Source: Flavobacterium lotistagni (GTDB lineage Bacteria; Bacteroidota; Bacteroidia; Flavobacteriales; Flavobacteriaceae). Taken from it: a stretch of 64,000 nt of DNA. Numbering within the stretch: position 1 is the first letter of the stretch; every line of letters begins with the position of its first letter. The position numbers were made by a program, and so were the translations under genes. The notes under the pieces were generated by a model. That model was given only the letters and a program-made list of their open reading frames with translations. It was not told the DNA's origin and ran no database searches. The DNA lies in the NCBI RefSeq assembly GCF_011392125.1, contig NZ_JAAJBU010000009.1, positions 1-64,000 of the forward strand. The letters run 5' to 3'. Shown piece by piece: positions 28,055 through 35,285 of this stretch.

Positions 28055-31000
28055 ATGAGAATAATCATTAACATGCTTAGCAAAAAGTCCTTACTTTTTT
28101 GCTTACTGCTGTTCTCCTTGATGGGGAATGCGCAATCATTCACGCTGACCTTAGCGAATCAAACCTCGACCTCTAATACGTTTGAGTTTGATTTGATGCT
28201 AACTGTGCCAACGGGAGGAAAAAGAGTAGCTTCAGTTTCGTGCGGAGTTAACTTCAATGCTGCCATTCTAAACGGAGGTACTCCGGCTACCACTGCCAAC
28301 ACCTCTTTTATTCTGGTTCCAGGTTCAGCAGACCCTATCTTCTCAACCAACGGAGGATTGAATCCTGTGAATACTACTTTCAGAGGTGTTTCAACTCCAC
28401 ACTTGAGAATTGTACAGGTAACCAAAAACCCTAACCAGATGGATCTTCCAGCCGGGGTTTACCGATTTGGTACATTCAGATTTACCAACACAGTGAACTG
28501 GGCTGCTGATAGCAATGCCAATTTGTGGATTTCACCAACTGCAGCGATTCCTTCACCAGGAGGTACTAACGCGATTGTTGCTAGCGCCCCATTTGGTTCT
28601 ACTGCATCGCCGACATCTCAGTCCACTACTACTTCACCAGCACTTATTTTGACACACACTTCAACCAGCACATTCTCAGTGCCTTTGAATGCTGCGCCAC
28701 CATGTCCTACTGCAGCTGCAGCTAGCAACTTGGTAGCAGAGTCTCCATGTGCTGGAGCTGCTAACGGTAGTGCTACGATTACTTTAACAGGTGCGCCAAG
28801 CCCAACAGCTACAGTTTCTTATACTGTTGATGGTGGTGGTGCTCAAAATGCTACAATGAGTGCTAGTGCATTTACTGTTTCAGGTTTATCAGCCGGTAAC
28901 CATACCGTTACTGTGACTTACCCAGGTTGTACTGCGGTGAGTACTTCATCATTCACTATCGATGCTGGTGCTCCACTTACTACTAACGGAAGTGTGACCA
29001 CTTCTATTTGTGATGGAGATACTTACGTATGGGCAGCTAATGGTCAGTCATACACTACTGCTCAGTCAGGAACTACTTTCGTAAGCGGATGTAACACTGC
29101 TACATTGAACTTGTCAATCACTCCAGCTACTACTGATGGAAGTGTGACTACTTCAATCTGTGAAGGTGCTACTTACGTATGGCCAGCAAACGGTCAGTCT
29201 TACACTACTGCTCAGTCAGGAACTACTTTCGTAGACGGATGTAACACCGCTACTTTAAACTTGTCAATCACTCCAGCTACAACAACTGGAAGTGAGACTG
29301 TTTCAATTTGTGGTGATTCTTATACTTGGGCTTTGAACGGACAGACTTACAACGCTAGTGGTTCTTATGACCATGTTGTAGGATGTAACACCGCTACTTT
29401 GACTTTGACTTTGACTCCAAACACTACCAACGGAAGTGTAACCACTTCTATTTGTGATGGAGCTACTTACGTATGGCCAGCTAACGGTCAGTCTTACACT
29501 ACTGCTCAAACAGGAACTACTTTCGTAGACGGATGTAACACAGCTACCTTGAACTTGTCAATCACTCCTAACACTACAACAGGAAGCGAGTCAGTAACGG
29601 CTTGTGGTTCTTCTTACACTTGGGCTTTGAACGGTCAGTCATACAATGCTAGTGGTACTTACACTCACGTTGTAGGATGTAACACAGCTACTTTGACCTT
29701 GACTTTGAACACAGAAGCTCAGATTTACTATGCTGATACAGATGGTGACGGATTCGGAGCAGGTGCTGCTATTGAGTCTTGTACAGGTCAACCAGCAAAC
29801 ACTTCTACCAACAACACAGACTGTGATCCAAACGATGCTACGAAATGGAGAACAGGAAGCTTCTTTGTAGATGCTGACGGTGATGGTTACAACAACGGAT
29901 TCCCAGCTACTACTGTTTGCTACGGAGCTGCTACTCCAGCAGGATATGTTGCGGTTAACAACGGAACAGACTGTGACGATAACTCAGCTTCAGTAAACTC
30001 TAATGCTTCTGAAATCTTAGGTAACGATATCGATGACAACTGTGATGGTACAACAGATGAAGTTACACCAACTTCTTACTTGATTGCCACTAGCTGTGGT
30101 GTTACTTTGACCAACTTGTCAAATACTTTGTTCGCTTACCCATTGAGCAACTTCGTGTCTCAAACAGGTCCAATCCAAGGATACCGTTTCAGAGTAACTA
30201 ACGGAGCTCAAGTAAGAACATTTGATTCAGCTACTAACAGTTTTGCACTTTCTAGCTTGCCAGGTGGTGCTGCTTATGGTACTACTTACACTGTTGAAGT
30301 TTCAGTTAAACACGGAGGTTACTACAGAGCTTATGGTTCACCATGTAGTGTAACTACTCCTCTTGTACCGAACTCTACTAGCATCGCTAGCCCATCTTGT
30401 GGTTCTGTTTTGACTGATATCAACAACACCATCTTCGCTACTCAGGTTCCAAGTGCTTCTGGTTACAGATTCAGAGTAAGCAACGGATCTACTATCGTAG
30501 GTACAGTTGATACTTCAGTAAGCCGTTTCAGCTTGGCTAGTATTGCAGGTATCCAGTTCGGAACTACTTATACAGTAGAGGTATTGTTGGCCTTTGGTGG
30601 TGTTTACCGTCCAGATACAGAGTACGGACCAGCTTGTTCAATCAGCACTCCAGCTACTCCAGGAACTTCAAGAGTAATCCAGCCAACTTGTGGTGGTACA
30701 ATCAGCACATTCTGGACAACGATCTTTGCTCAGCAAGTTAGTGGAGCTCAAGGTTACAAATTCGTAGTAACTAACGGAGCTCAAACTAGAGAGTACGCTA
30801 CAGCAAACCCAAGATTTGCATTGGCTAATCTTCCAGGTGGAGCTGCAGCCAATACTGCTTACACTATCCGTGTAGATGTATTGTACAACTCTAGCTATGT
30901 TCAAGGAACTCAGTTGTGTACACTTACAACAACTCCGGGAGCTTCTAGACAAACAGATTCAGCTATCTCTATCTATGACGTAGATGCTTATCCAAACCCA

Positions 31001-31216
31001 TCTGCTGATACTTTCAAATTGAACGTAAACACTTCAAGCGAAAACACTATCAGCGTTAAAGTTTACGATATGTTAGGCCGTGAGGTTGAATCACGTCAAG
31101 ACAGCGTTGAGGCAATCACTAACCTAGAAATCGGTTCTCGTTACCCATCAGGAGTTTACAACATCATTGTAACTCAAGGTGAAAATGTGAAAACGCTTCG
31201 CGTAATCAAAAGATAA
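28055..31216 (+). CDS. T9SS-secreted protein with sequence repeats, MopE-like motifs and type A signal
   Basis: A 1053-residue protein; ATG 28055 is used, with 28073 as an alternative. The signal peptide is LLFCLLLFSLMGNAQ. An N-terminal domain (to about residue 200) resembles cohesin/PKD-like beta folds. Five 45-50-residue repeats at residues of about 309-552 follow an A-A-B-A-B pattern. MopE-like Asp-rich motifs (YADTDGDGFG, VDADGDGYN, DCDDN) come next, resembling the end of the preceding gene. Three roughly 100-residue repeats (GYRFRVTNGAQ and similar) follow. The last 75 or so residues are a type A T9SS signal (AYPNPSADTF, VKVYDMLGREV, YNIIVTQGE). It lies 108 bp after the 3335-residue gene and ends at a strong terminator, suggesting joint expression. 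Confidence 0.85.
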   Translation: MRIIINMLSKKSLLFCLLLFSLMGNAQSFTLTLANQTSTSNTFEFDLMLTVPTGGKRVASVSCGVNFNAAILNGGTPATTANTSFILVPGSADPIFSTNGGLNPVNTTFRGVSTPHLRIVQVTKNPNQMDLPAGVYRFGTFRFTNTVNWAADSNANLWISPTAAIPSPGGTNAIVASAPFGSTASPTSQSTTTSPALILTHTSTSTFSVPLNAAPPCPTAAAASNLVAESPCAGAANGSATITLTGAPSPTATVSYTVDGGGAQNATMSASAFTVSGLSAGNHTVTVTYPGCTAVSTSSFTIDAGAPLTTNGSVTTSICDGDTYVWAANGQSYTTAQSGTTFVSGCNTATLNLSITPATTDGSVTTSICEGATYVWPANGQSYTTAQSGTTFVDGCNTATLNLSITPATTTGSETVSICGDSYTWALNGQTYNASGSYDHVVGCNTATLTLTLTPNTTNGSVTTSICDGATYVWPANGQSYTTAQTGTTFVDGCNTATLNLSITPNTTTGSESVTACGSSYTWALNGQSYNASGTYTHVVGCNTATLTLTLNTEAQIYYADTDGDGFGAGAAIESCTGQPANTSTNNTDCDPNDATKWRTGSFFVDADGDGYNNGFPATTVCYGAATPAGYVAVNNGTDCDDNSASVNSNASEILGNDIDDNCDGTTDEVTPTSYLIATSCGVTLTNLSNTLFAYPLSNFVSQTGPIQGYRFRVTNGAQVRTFDSATNSFALSSLPGGAAYGTTYTVEVSVKHGGYYRAYGSPCSVTTPLVPNSTSIASPSCGSVLTDINNTIFATQVPSASGYRFRVSNGSTIVGTVDTSVSRFSLASIAGIQFGTTYTVEVLLAFGGVYRPDTEYGPACSISTPATPGTSRVIQPTCGGTISTFWTTIFAQQVSGAQGYKFVVTNGAQTREYATANPRFALANLPGGAAANTAYTIRVDVLYNSSYVQGTQLCTLTTTPGASRQTDSAISIYDVDAYPNPSADTFKLNVNTSSENTISVKVYDMLGREVESRQDSVEAITNLEIGSRYPSGVYNIIVTQGENVKTLRVIKR
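28980..29712 (+). repeat. Five in-gene repeats in an A-A-B-A-B order
   Basis: Type A units (NGSVTTSICDGATYVWPANG ...) start near 28980, 29127 and 29420. Type B units (TGSETVSICGDSYTWALNG ...) start near 29280 and 29572. Both end in GCNTATLxLxxTP. The order implies duplication of an A-B pair after the two types diverged. Confidence 0.85.
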
Positions 31217-31238
31217 TTAACTGTCTTTTAAAATAGAA

Positions 31239-31269
31239 AGCCCTTTCGGAAACGGAAGGGCTTTTTTTT
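31239..31269 (+). terminator. Strong terminator ending the adhesin array
   Basis: AAGCCCTT pairs with AAGGGCTT around an 8-base loop (31239-31262), followed by eight T (31262-31269). Confidence 0.92.
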
Positions 31270-31270
31270 G

Positions 31271-31574
31271 ATTGCTGTTGAGCGGGTTACCTAAAGGTTT
31301 GTGTTGCAATTTTTGGTTTGAGTTTGGAATTACAACAAATATAGATTTGAGCTAAACAGATGCATTGAAAACAAGCACAAAACGAAAATTAATTGCACAA
31401 TCGATGGTTTAAGTCTTGTGAATGTGGTGTATTGTAAAAATCGTTTTACTCTTTACTGAGGTATTCGTAAAGCCGAACTTATCGAAAAATATTTGCTGAC
31501 TATCAAATAATGGAAAGAACCCTATTTTGTTACATTAAGTGTTTTGGCAACTAAATTGACAACTAAAAATACAA
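31271..31574. other. Intergenic region, no gene seen
   Basis: No open frame or RNA gene is supported over these 304 bases. Its position next to a tmRNA-end copy would suit remains of an integrase gene, but all frames are interrupted and no recombinase motif could be recognised. Confidence 0.5.
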
Positions 31575-31608
31575 AAGCCTGTAAATATTTATACTTACAG
31601 GCTTTTTT
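31575..31608 (+). terminator. Orphan terminator beside the tmRNA-end repeat
   Basis: AAGCCTGTAA (31575-31584) pairs perfectly with TTACAGGCTT (31595-31604), followed by a T-run to 31608. No gene directly precedes it, so it may be left over from a lost gene. Confidence 0.8.
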
Positions 31609-31625
31609 GTGGAGTCGGGGAGAGT
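31608..31625. repeat. 18-bp copy of the tmRNA 3' end (att-like)
   Basis: Identical and in the same orientation to 31772-31789, which is the last part of the tmRNA gene plus two flanking bases. After it the sequence departs from tmRNA (AGCTCCGCTC instead of CGAACTCCCG), so it is not a second tmRNA. Tyrosine recombinases commonly use ssrA 3' ends as attachment sites. Confidence 0.65.
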
Positions 31626-31690
31626 AGCTCCGCTCATCTCCTGAACGCCACTCCTGCAAATGCAATTTGCTGCCTTTTGCAAAGGCAGAC

Positions 31691-31752
31691 AGCTATAATT
31701 AAAAAAAGACACCTTTCAAGCGAGCTTGAGGTATCTTTTTTTAATTATAGCT
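31691..31752 (-). terminator. Terminator downstream of tmRNA within a long inverted repeat
   Basis: AGCTATAATTAAAAAAAGA at the left and TCTTTTTTTAATTATAGCT at the right are exact inverses. The inner arms read GATACCTCAAGC and GCTTGAAAGGTGTC on the minus strand, followed by seven T. It can terminate on either strand and lies about 22 bases past the tmRNA end. Confidence 0.85.
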
Positions 31753-31771
31753 GCACACAAATTGCGCTTGA

Positions 31772-31789
31772 TGTGGAGTCGGGGAGAGT
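31772..31789. repeat. Partner of the 18-bp repeat, at the tmRNA 3' end
   Basis: This copy holds the last 16 bases of ssrA (acceptor strand and part of the T-arm) plus two downstream bases, and matches 31608-31625 exactly. Confidence 0.75.
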
Positions 31790-32167
31790 CGAACTCCCGT
31801 CCAAACAAGCAACCAAAGGGCTTTCTACACGCTTATTCCCTGTTTGGGTTTTCGACGCCGGGCTAGGACAGGAACAACCACCAGGCGCTTAGTTTCTGTA
31901 GGTTTTCGTCATCGCTTAGAAACATCGTGATGCTTAGGTTCAATTTTACGATTTACCTGAACCGACCGCCAAGAACCAGGGCTTTCGAGGTAAATCCTGC
32001 TTTCCTACCTTGTAGGACGAGGCCCATCTTACTATAATTCAGATTAAGCAGCAAGAGCGTAGTTTCCTTCGCCGTATAAAAGTTCGAGACTAAGATTTAC
32101 GAGATTTGTCTCCGCGCTCGGCGTGCTTACCGCTCAATTGATCTTGCTGTCAAAACCAGTCGACCCC
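31774..32167 (-). ncRNA. ssrA: Transfer-messenger RNA (tmRNA)
   Basis: One-piece tmRNA of about 394 nt that rescues stalled ribosomes with SmpB. The 5' end GGGGTCGACTGGTTTTGACA pairs with the 3' end GACTCC-A, giving an alanine-type acceptor with the third pair G-U. A T-arm (GGGAGTTCGACTCTCCC) precedes the 3' end. The tag frame at 32073 down to 32044 reads GEGNYALAA then TAA, close to the GExNYALAA tags known in Bacteroidota. The sequence after the discriminator A is CAT, so CCA is not encoded and must be added. Confidence 0.96.
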
Positions 32168-32173
32168 GTTGGT

Positions 32174-32260
32174 CAATTAATAATTAATGGTGAATAATTA
32201 ATAATTGGGTGGCAAAGATAAGTTCATTATTCATTATTAACTATTAATTATTCATTAAAA
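32174..32260. repeat. AT-rich ATTAATTATT repeats in the tmRNA leader
   Basis: Irregular copies of ATTAATTATT/ATTCATTATT surround the tmRNA -7 box. Similar stretches occur at 32541-32573 and 55534-55577, so this is a dispersed low-complexity element. Confidence 0.6.
32213..32220 (-). promoter_or_regulatory. ssrA: Possible -7 box for tmRNA
   Basis: On the minus strand this reads TATCTTTG, a full match to TAnnTTTG, 45 bases upstream of the mature 5' end. The precursor would then carry a leader of roughly 40 bases made of AT repeats, to be removed by RNase P. No clear TTG element lies at the right distance. Confidence 0.45.
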
Positions 32261-32265
32261 TTTGG

Positions 32266-32395
32266 GCGTGCCGGCGCATTGAAATTTCCGCTGACTAACA
32301 ATCTCCCGCGCGCCGTCGGGCTGTCCGCTGTAGTCCTCGCGGCTGCGCTGGCGCTGCGCCGCTGTGGGCTGCCGCTGCCATCCCTCACGCAGATT
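32266..32395. repeat. GC-rich intergenic element
   Basis: A sharply GC-rich block (GGGCGTGCCGGCGC ... GTCGGGCTGTCCGCTG ... CCGCTGCCATCCCTCACGC) in otherwise AT-rich spacer. From memory, elements beginning GGGCGTGCC and ending CCATCCCTCACGC are widespread between genes in Bacteroidota. It contains imperfect GCTGCGC/GCGCTGC pairing. No coding frame is supported. Confidence 0.55.
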
Positions 32396-32434
32396 AGTTG
32401 AAGGTCAGTAGTTTACGGTTAACAGTTGACAGTT

Positions 32435-32489
32435 CGTTTACGGAAAGTTGATCTTTTAGATGCACTTCATGTAGACCGCTGCGCTGGAA
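32435..32489 (-). repeat. Dispersed repeat (CAGCGGTCTA / CAACTTTCCGTAA family)
   Basis: Read on the minus strand it contains CAGCGCAGCGGTCTA, AAGTGCATCTAAAA and TCAACTTTCCGTAAA in that order. The same blocks recur several times at 58241-58460, 26 kb away. Confidence 0.8.
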
Positions 32490-32540
32490 GAAAAAAAACA
32501 AAAACTTCCAGAATCACCCAGCAAGTTTTGGCTACACACC

Positions 32541-32573
32541 AATTATTAATTATTCCTTATTAATTATTAATTG
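32541..32573. repeat. AT-rich repeat next to the serine hydrolase stop
   Basis: Two irregular copies of AATTATTAATTATT end against the stop codon at 32575, like the elements at 32174 and 55534. Confidence 0.55.
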
Positions 32574-32574
32574 T

Positions 32575-33777
32575 CTAATCCTCCTCACCAAATTCAAACG
32601 GATAATCCCCAAAAACCGGAGCCAATTTCCTAACCGAATAAACATTCTTATTAAACTTATTCGACAACGCGATAATGGTCACATTGTCTTTAATCAAGCT
32701 GATGAACGACGAAGTATTGCCGTGCCACCAACCATTGTGGAAGTAAAATTTCTGTCCGGTTTCCCATTCAATCATACGCATTCCCAAGCCGTAGTTTTTC
32801 TGGCCTTTGTGTTCGTTGCTGTAGCCTTTGTAGATTTGATTACAAAGTTTACGGTTCAGAAAAGTTGGGGCTACACGCGCCATATCGAACTTGAGCAAAT
32901 CGCGCGGTGTAGAGTAAATATTCTTATCGCCATAAACGGCATCCAGATAATCATAAGCCAATCGCATTCCGCTGCCTTTGTAGGATGGAATTGCACTTTG
33001 CAAGTCGCGGTCGTATTCAAAAACGTAAGTGTGGTTCATGCCGAGTGGCTTGAAAATCATTTCTTCCATCGCTTGCGGATAGCTGATTCCGGCAATTTTT
33101 TCAATAATTAAAGCCAGAATCGCATAATTGGTATTGCAATAAGCAAAACGCGTATCAGTCGGAAAATCTAATTTCAGGTTTTTCTCTGCCAATAAATTCG
33201 CTACATCTTGGTTTGTCAAAGTTTGGTGCCTGTCCCAAACGCCCTTGTCTTCGGTAAAGTAAGCATAATTCCTGAGCCCGCTGCGGTGATTGAGCAAAGT
33301 TCGAATCGTAATCTCCGGATAAGGAAAATTCTCAATAATCGTGTTTACTTTTTGGTCAAGCTCGATTTTGTTGTTGTTTACCAAAAGCAAAATAGCGGTT
33401 GCCGTTAGCACTTTACTCACCGAGGCTATATGTAAAGGAGTGTCGCTAGTAAGCGGAATATCTTGCTCGCGGTTGGCCACACCTTGATAGCGCTCATAAA
33501 CAATTTGGCCGTTTTTGGCTACCAAGAAACTAAAGTTGTTATTCGGATTACTCCAATATTTGTTGCAATAATTTTCAACTGAGGCCTTTTTTTCCTTCAA
33601 ATATCCGGTTTCGGGTTGGGTATAATCGACTTTGGAGGGCTGCATAGTGGGCAATCCGTGTGCGCTCAATACTGGTTCGGTGGTGCTTTGATCGGCCTTA
33701 TCTTGGCGCGAACAAGTGGCGAACAAAACACCAATACAAAAAAGAGGAATATATATAAAGTACGATTTTCTCGTCAT
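32575..33777 (-). CDS. Serine hydrolase lipoprotein, class C beta-lactamase/DD-peptidase family
   Basis: A 400-residue protein of the beta-lactamase/penicillin-binding fold. The start at 33777 is chosen because MTRKSYFIYIPLF...ATC forms a lipoprotein signal (C22); the longer frame would begin upstream of the -7 box. Active-site motifs are in order: SVSK at 119-122 (SxxK nucleophile), YCN within FAYCNTNY, and HNG in place of the usual KTG, as in class C esterases and D-aminopeptidases. It is expected to face the periplasm or lie under the outer membrane. The substrate (peptidoglycan peptide, D-amino-acid peptide or ester) cannot be told. Confidence 0.85.
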   Translation of the reverse strand: MTRKSYFIYIPLFCIGVLFATCSRQDKADQSTTEPVLSAHGLPTMQPSKVDYTQPETGYLKEKKASVENYCNKYWSNPNNNFSFLVAKNGQIVYERYQGVANREQDIPLTSDTPLHIASVSKVLTATAILLLVNNNKIELDQKVNTIIENFPYPEITIRTLLNHRSGLRNYAYFTEDKGVWDRHQTLTNQDVANLLAEKNLKLDFPTDTRFAYCNTNYAILALIIEKIAGISYPQAMEEMIFKPLGMNHTYVFEYDRDLQSAIPSYKGSGMRLAYDYLDAVYGDKNIYSTPRDLLKFDMARVAPTFLNRKLCNQIYKGYSNEHKGQKNYGLGMRMIEWETGQKFYFHNGWWHGNTSSFISLIKDNVTIIALSNKFNKNVYSVRKLAPVFGDYPFEFGEED

Positions 33778-33794
33778 GGGGATTCGGTTTTTGA

Positions 33795-33802
33795 CAAATA
33801 TA
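33795..33802 (-). promoter_or_regulatory. -7 box of the serine hydrolase gene
   Basis: The minus strand reads TATATTTG, a full match to TAnnTTTG, 17 bases before the ATG at 33777. No TTG stands 19 bases further up. It supports the shorter start. Confidence 0.45.
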
Positions 33803-33918
33803 GCCAAAGAACGCTCTGGCATGAATTGGCCGAAAAATGGGTTATAAACATTTTATTAACGATGTAAAACGCCATAAAATACCGATTATTTTGAACCATT
33901 TTTTTTAAGAAAAAAGTT

Positions 33919-33949
33919 TTGAAATCGTTGTAGTTATAGTTTACATTTG
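33919..33949 (+). promoter_or_regulatory. Promoter of the LYS1-like dehydrogenase gene
   Basis: TTG at 33919-33921 (within TTTTG) and TACATTTG at 33942-33949 are 20 bases apart. The leader before ATG 33973 would be under 20 bases. Confidence 0.6.
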
Positions 33950-33972
33950 CCACCGAAAAAATACGCAGCCCC

Positions 33973-35172
33973 ATGAAATTCGGCCTCATCAAAGAAAGAA
34001 AAAACCCGCCAGACCGCAGAGTGGTCTTCACCCCAGAAGAAGTCGCCCGCCTTAAAGAACAATACCCTGAAGCCGAGGTCAAAGTTGAAAGTTCTGATAT
34101 TAGGGTTTTTCCCGATGAGCAATACCGAGCATTGGGTATCGAAGTGACTCAAGACGTTTCCGATTGCGAGGTTTTGTTTGGTGTAAAGGAAGTTCCTGTT
34201 GACGCACTGATTCCAAATAAAAAATATTTCTTTTTCTCGCATACCATCAAAAAGCAGGCGCACAACCGCAAACTACTCAAAGCCATTCTAGAGAAAAACA
34301 TTGATTTGTACGACCATGAAACCATTGTCGATGCGAACCATAAACGATTGATTGGTTTTGGACGGTACGCCGGAATTGTCGGTGCTTATAACGGAATGCG
34401 CGCGTTTGGTTTGAAATTCGAGTTGTATTCAATTCCGAAAGCAGAAACCTTACACGGCAAAGATGAACTTATTGCCAAGTTGCGTCGTCAGGTTTTGCCG
34501 CCCATCAAAATCGTTTTGACCGGTCATGGCAAAGTGGGCATGGGCGCGAAAGAAATTCTCGATGGAATGAAAATCAAGGAAGTATCTCCGGAACATTTTC
34601 TTTCTAAAATTTACGCAGAACCGGTTTACACCCAAATTGATGTGACCGATTACTACAAACGCAATGACGGTCAAGAAGCTACAAAGGCCGACTTTTATGC
34701 CAATCCAACTGAATATACTTCAAACTTTGAGCGTTTTTCTAAAGTGTCCGATATTTTCATGGCCGGCCATTTCTATGGTAATGACGGACCGGAAATTCTA
34801 TCGCGCGAAATGCTTAATGCACCTGATAACAAAATCAAGGTTGTTGCCGATATTTCCTGCGATGTGGATGGCCCAATTGCTTGCACTATAAAAGCTTCTA
34901 CCATAGCCGATCCGTTGTTCGGATATCTTCCGAGCGAAAACAAAGAAGTGCCTTATATGCATCCTGGTGCTGTTGTAGTGATGTCGGTCGATAATTTACC
35001 TTGCGAACTTCCGAAAGATGCCAGCGAAGGTTTCGGTGAAATGTTCATGAAACACGTCATTCCGGCTTTCTTCAATGGTGATAAAGATGGTATTCTAGCC
35101 AGAGCCAAAGTCACTGAAAAGGGGCAACTTACTCCCAAGTTTGCTTATTTGCAGGATTATGTGAATTCCTAG
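33973..35172 (+). CDS. LYS1-like saccharopine dehydrogenase / alanine-dehydrogenase-fold NAD(P) oxidoreductase
   Basis: A 399-residue two-domain dehydrogenase with an AlaDH/PNT-type N-terminal domain (MKFGLIKERKNPPDRRV) and a Rossmann domain with the nucleotide motif GHGKVGMGA near residue 185. K72 (GVKEVP) and H90 (FSHTIK) match the Lys/His catalytic pair of yeast LYS1, the NAD-dependent saccharopine dehydrogenase that forms lysine. No other lysine-pathway gene lies nearby, so the in vivo substrate (saccharopine or another amino-acid adduct) is uncertain. It has its own promoter and is divergent from the serine hydrolase gene. Confidence 0.75.
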   Translation: MKFGLIKERKNPPDRRVVFTPEEVARLKEQYPEAEVKVESSDIRVFPDEQYRALGIEVTQDVSDCEVLFGVKEVPVDALIPNKKYFFFSHTIKKQAHNRKLLKAILEKNIDLYDHETIVDANHKRLIGFGRYAGIVGAYNGMRAFGLKFELYSIPKAETLHGKDELIAKLRRQVLPPIKIVLTGHGKVGMGAKEILDGMKIKEVSPEHFLSKIYAEPVYTQIDVTDYYKRNDGQEATKADFYANPTEYTSNFERFSKVSDIFMAGHFYGNDGPEILSREMLNAPDNKIKVVADISCDVDGPIACTIKASTIADPLFGYLPSENKEVPYMHPGAVVVMSVDNLPCELPKDASEGFGEMFMKHVIPAFFNGDKDGILARAKVTEKGQLTPKFAYLQDYVNS

Positions 35173-35231
35173 GGCTCCTGAAATTTTTATCCGTAGTTAC
35201 ATTTATTTTTTGAATTAAAATGTTAATCACA

Positions 35232-35261
35232 TTGGAATTCAATGCTAAAACTATATTTTAG
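35232..35261 (+). promoter_or_regulatory. Promoter of the Omp28-like gene
   Basis: TTG at 35232-35234 and TATTTTAG at 35254-35261 are exactly 19 bases apart. The -7 box differs from TAnnTTTG at one base. Confidence 0.5.
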
Positions 35262-35285
35262 CCTCTCAATACTAAACTCACGGGC

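Noticed and set aside
31271..31574. Remnant integrase next to the att-like site
   Set aside because: All frames have stops and no recombinase motif could be read; left as an unexplained spacer.
31608..31660. Second tmRNA or a tRNA at the 18-bp repeat
   Set aside because: Only 18 bases match; the following sequence lacks a T-arm and any tag frame.
31677..31892. 71-codon open frame over the tmRNA 3' region
   Set aside because: It overlaps the tmRNA gene and its terminator; the frame is incidental.
33778..33822. Upstream start for the serine hydrolase (15 more residues)
   Set aside because: The added residues precede the lipoprotein signal and would start upstream of the TATATTTG box.
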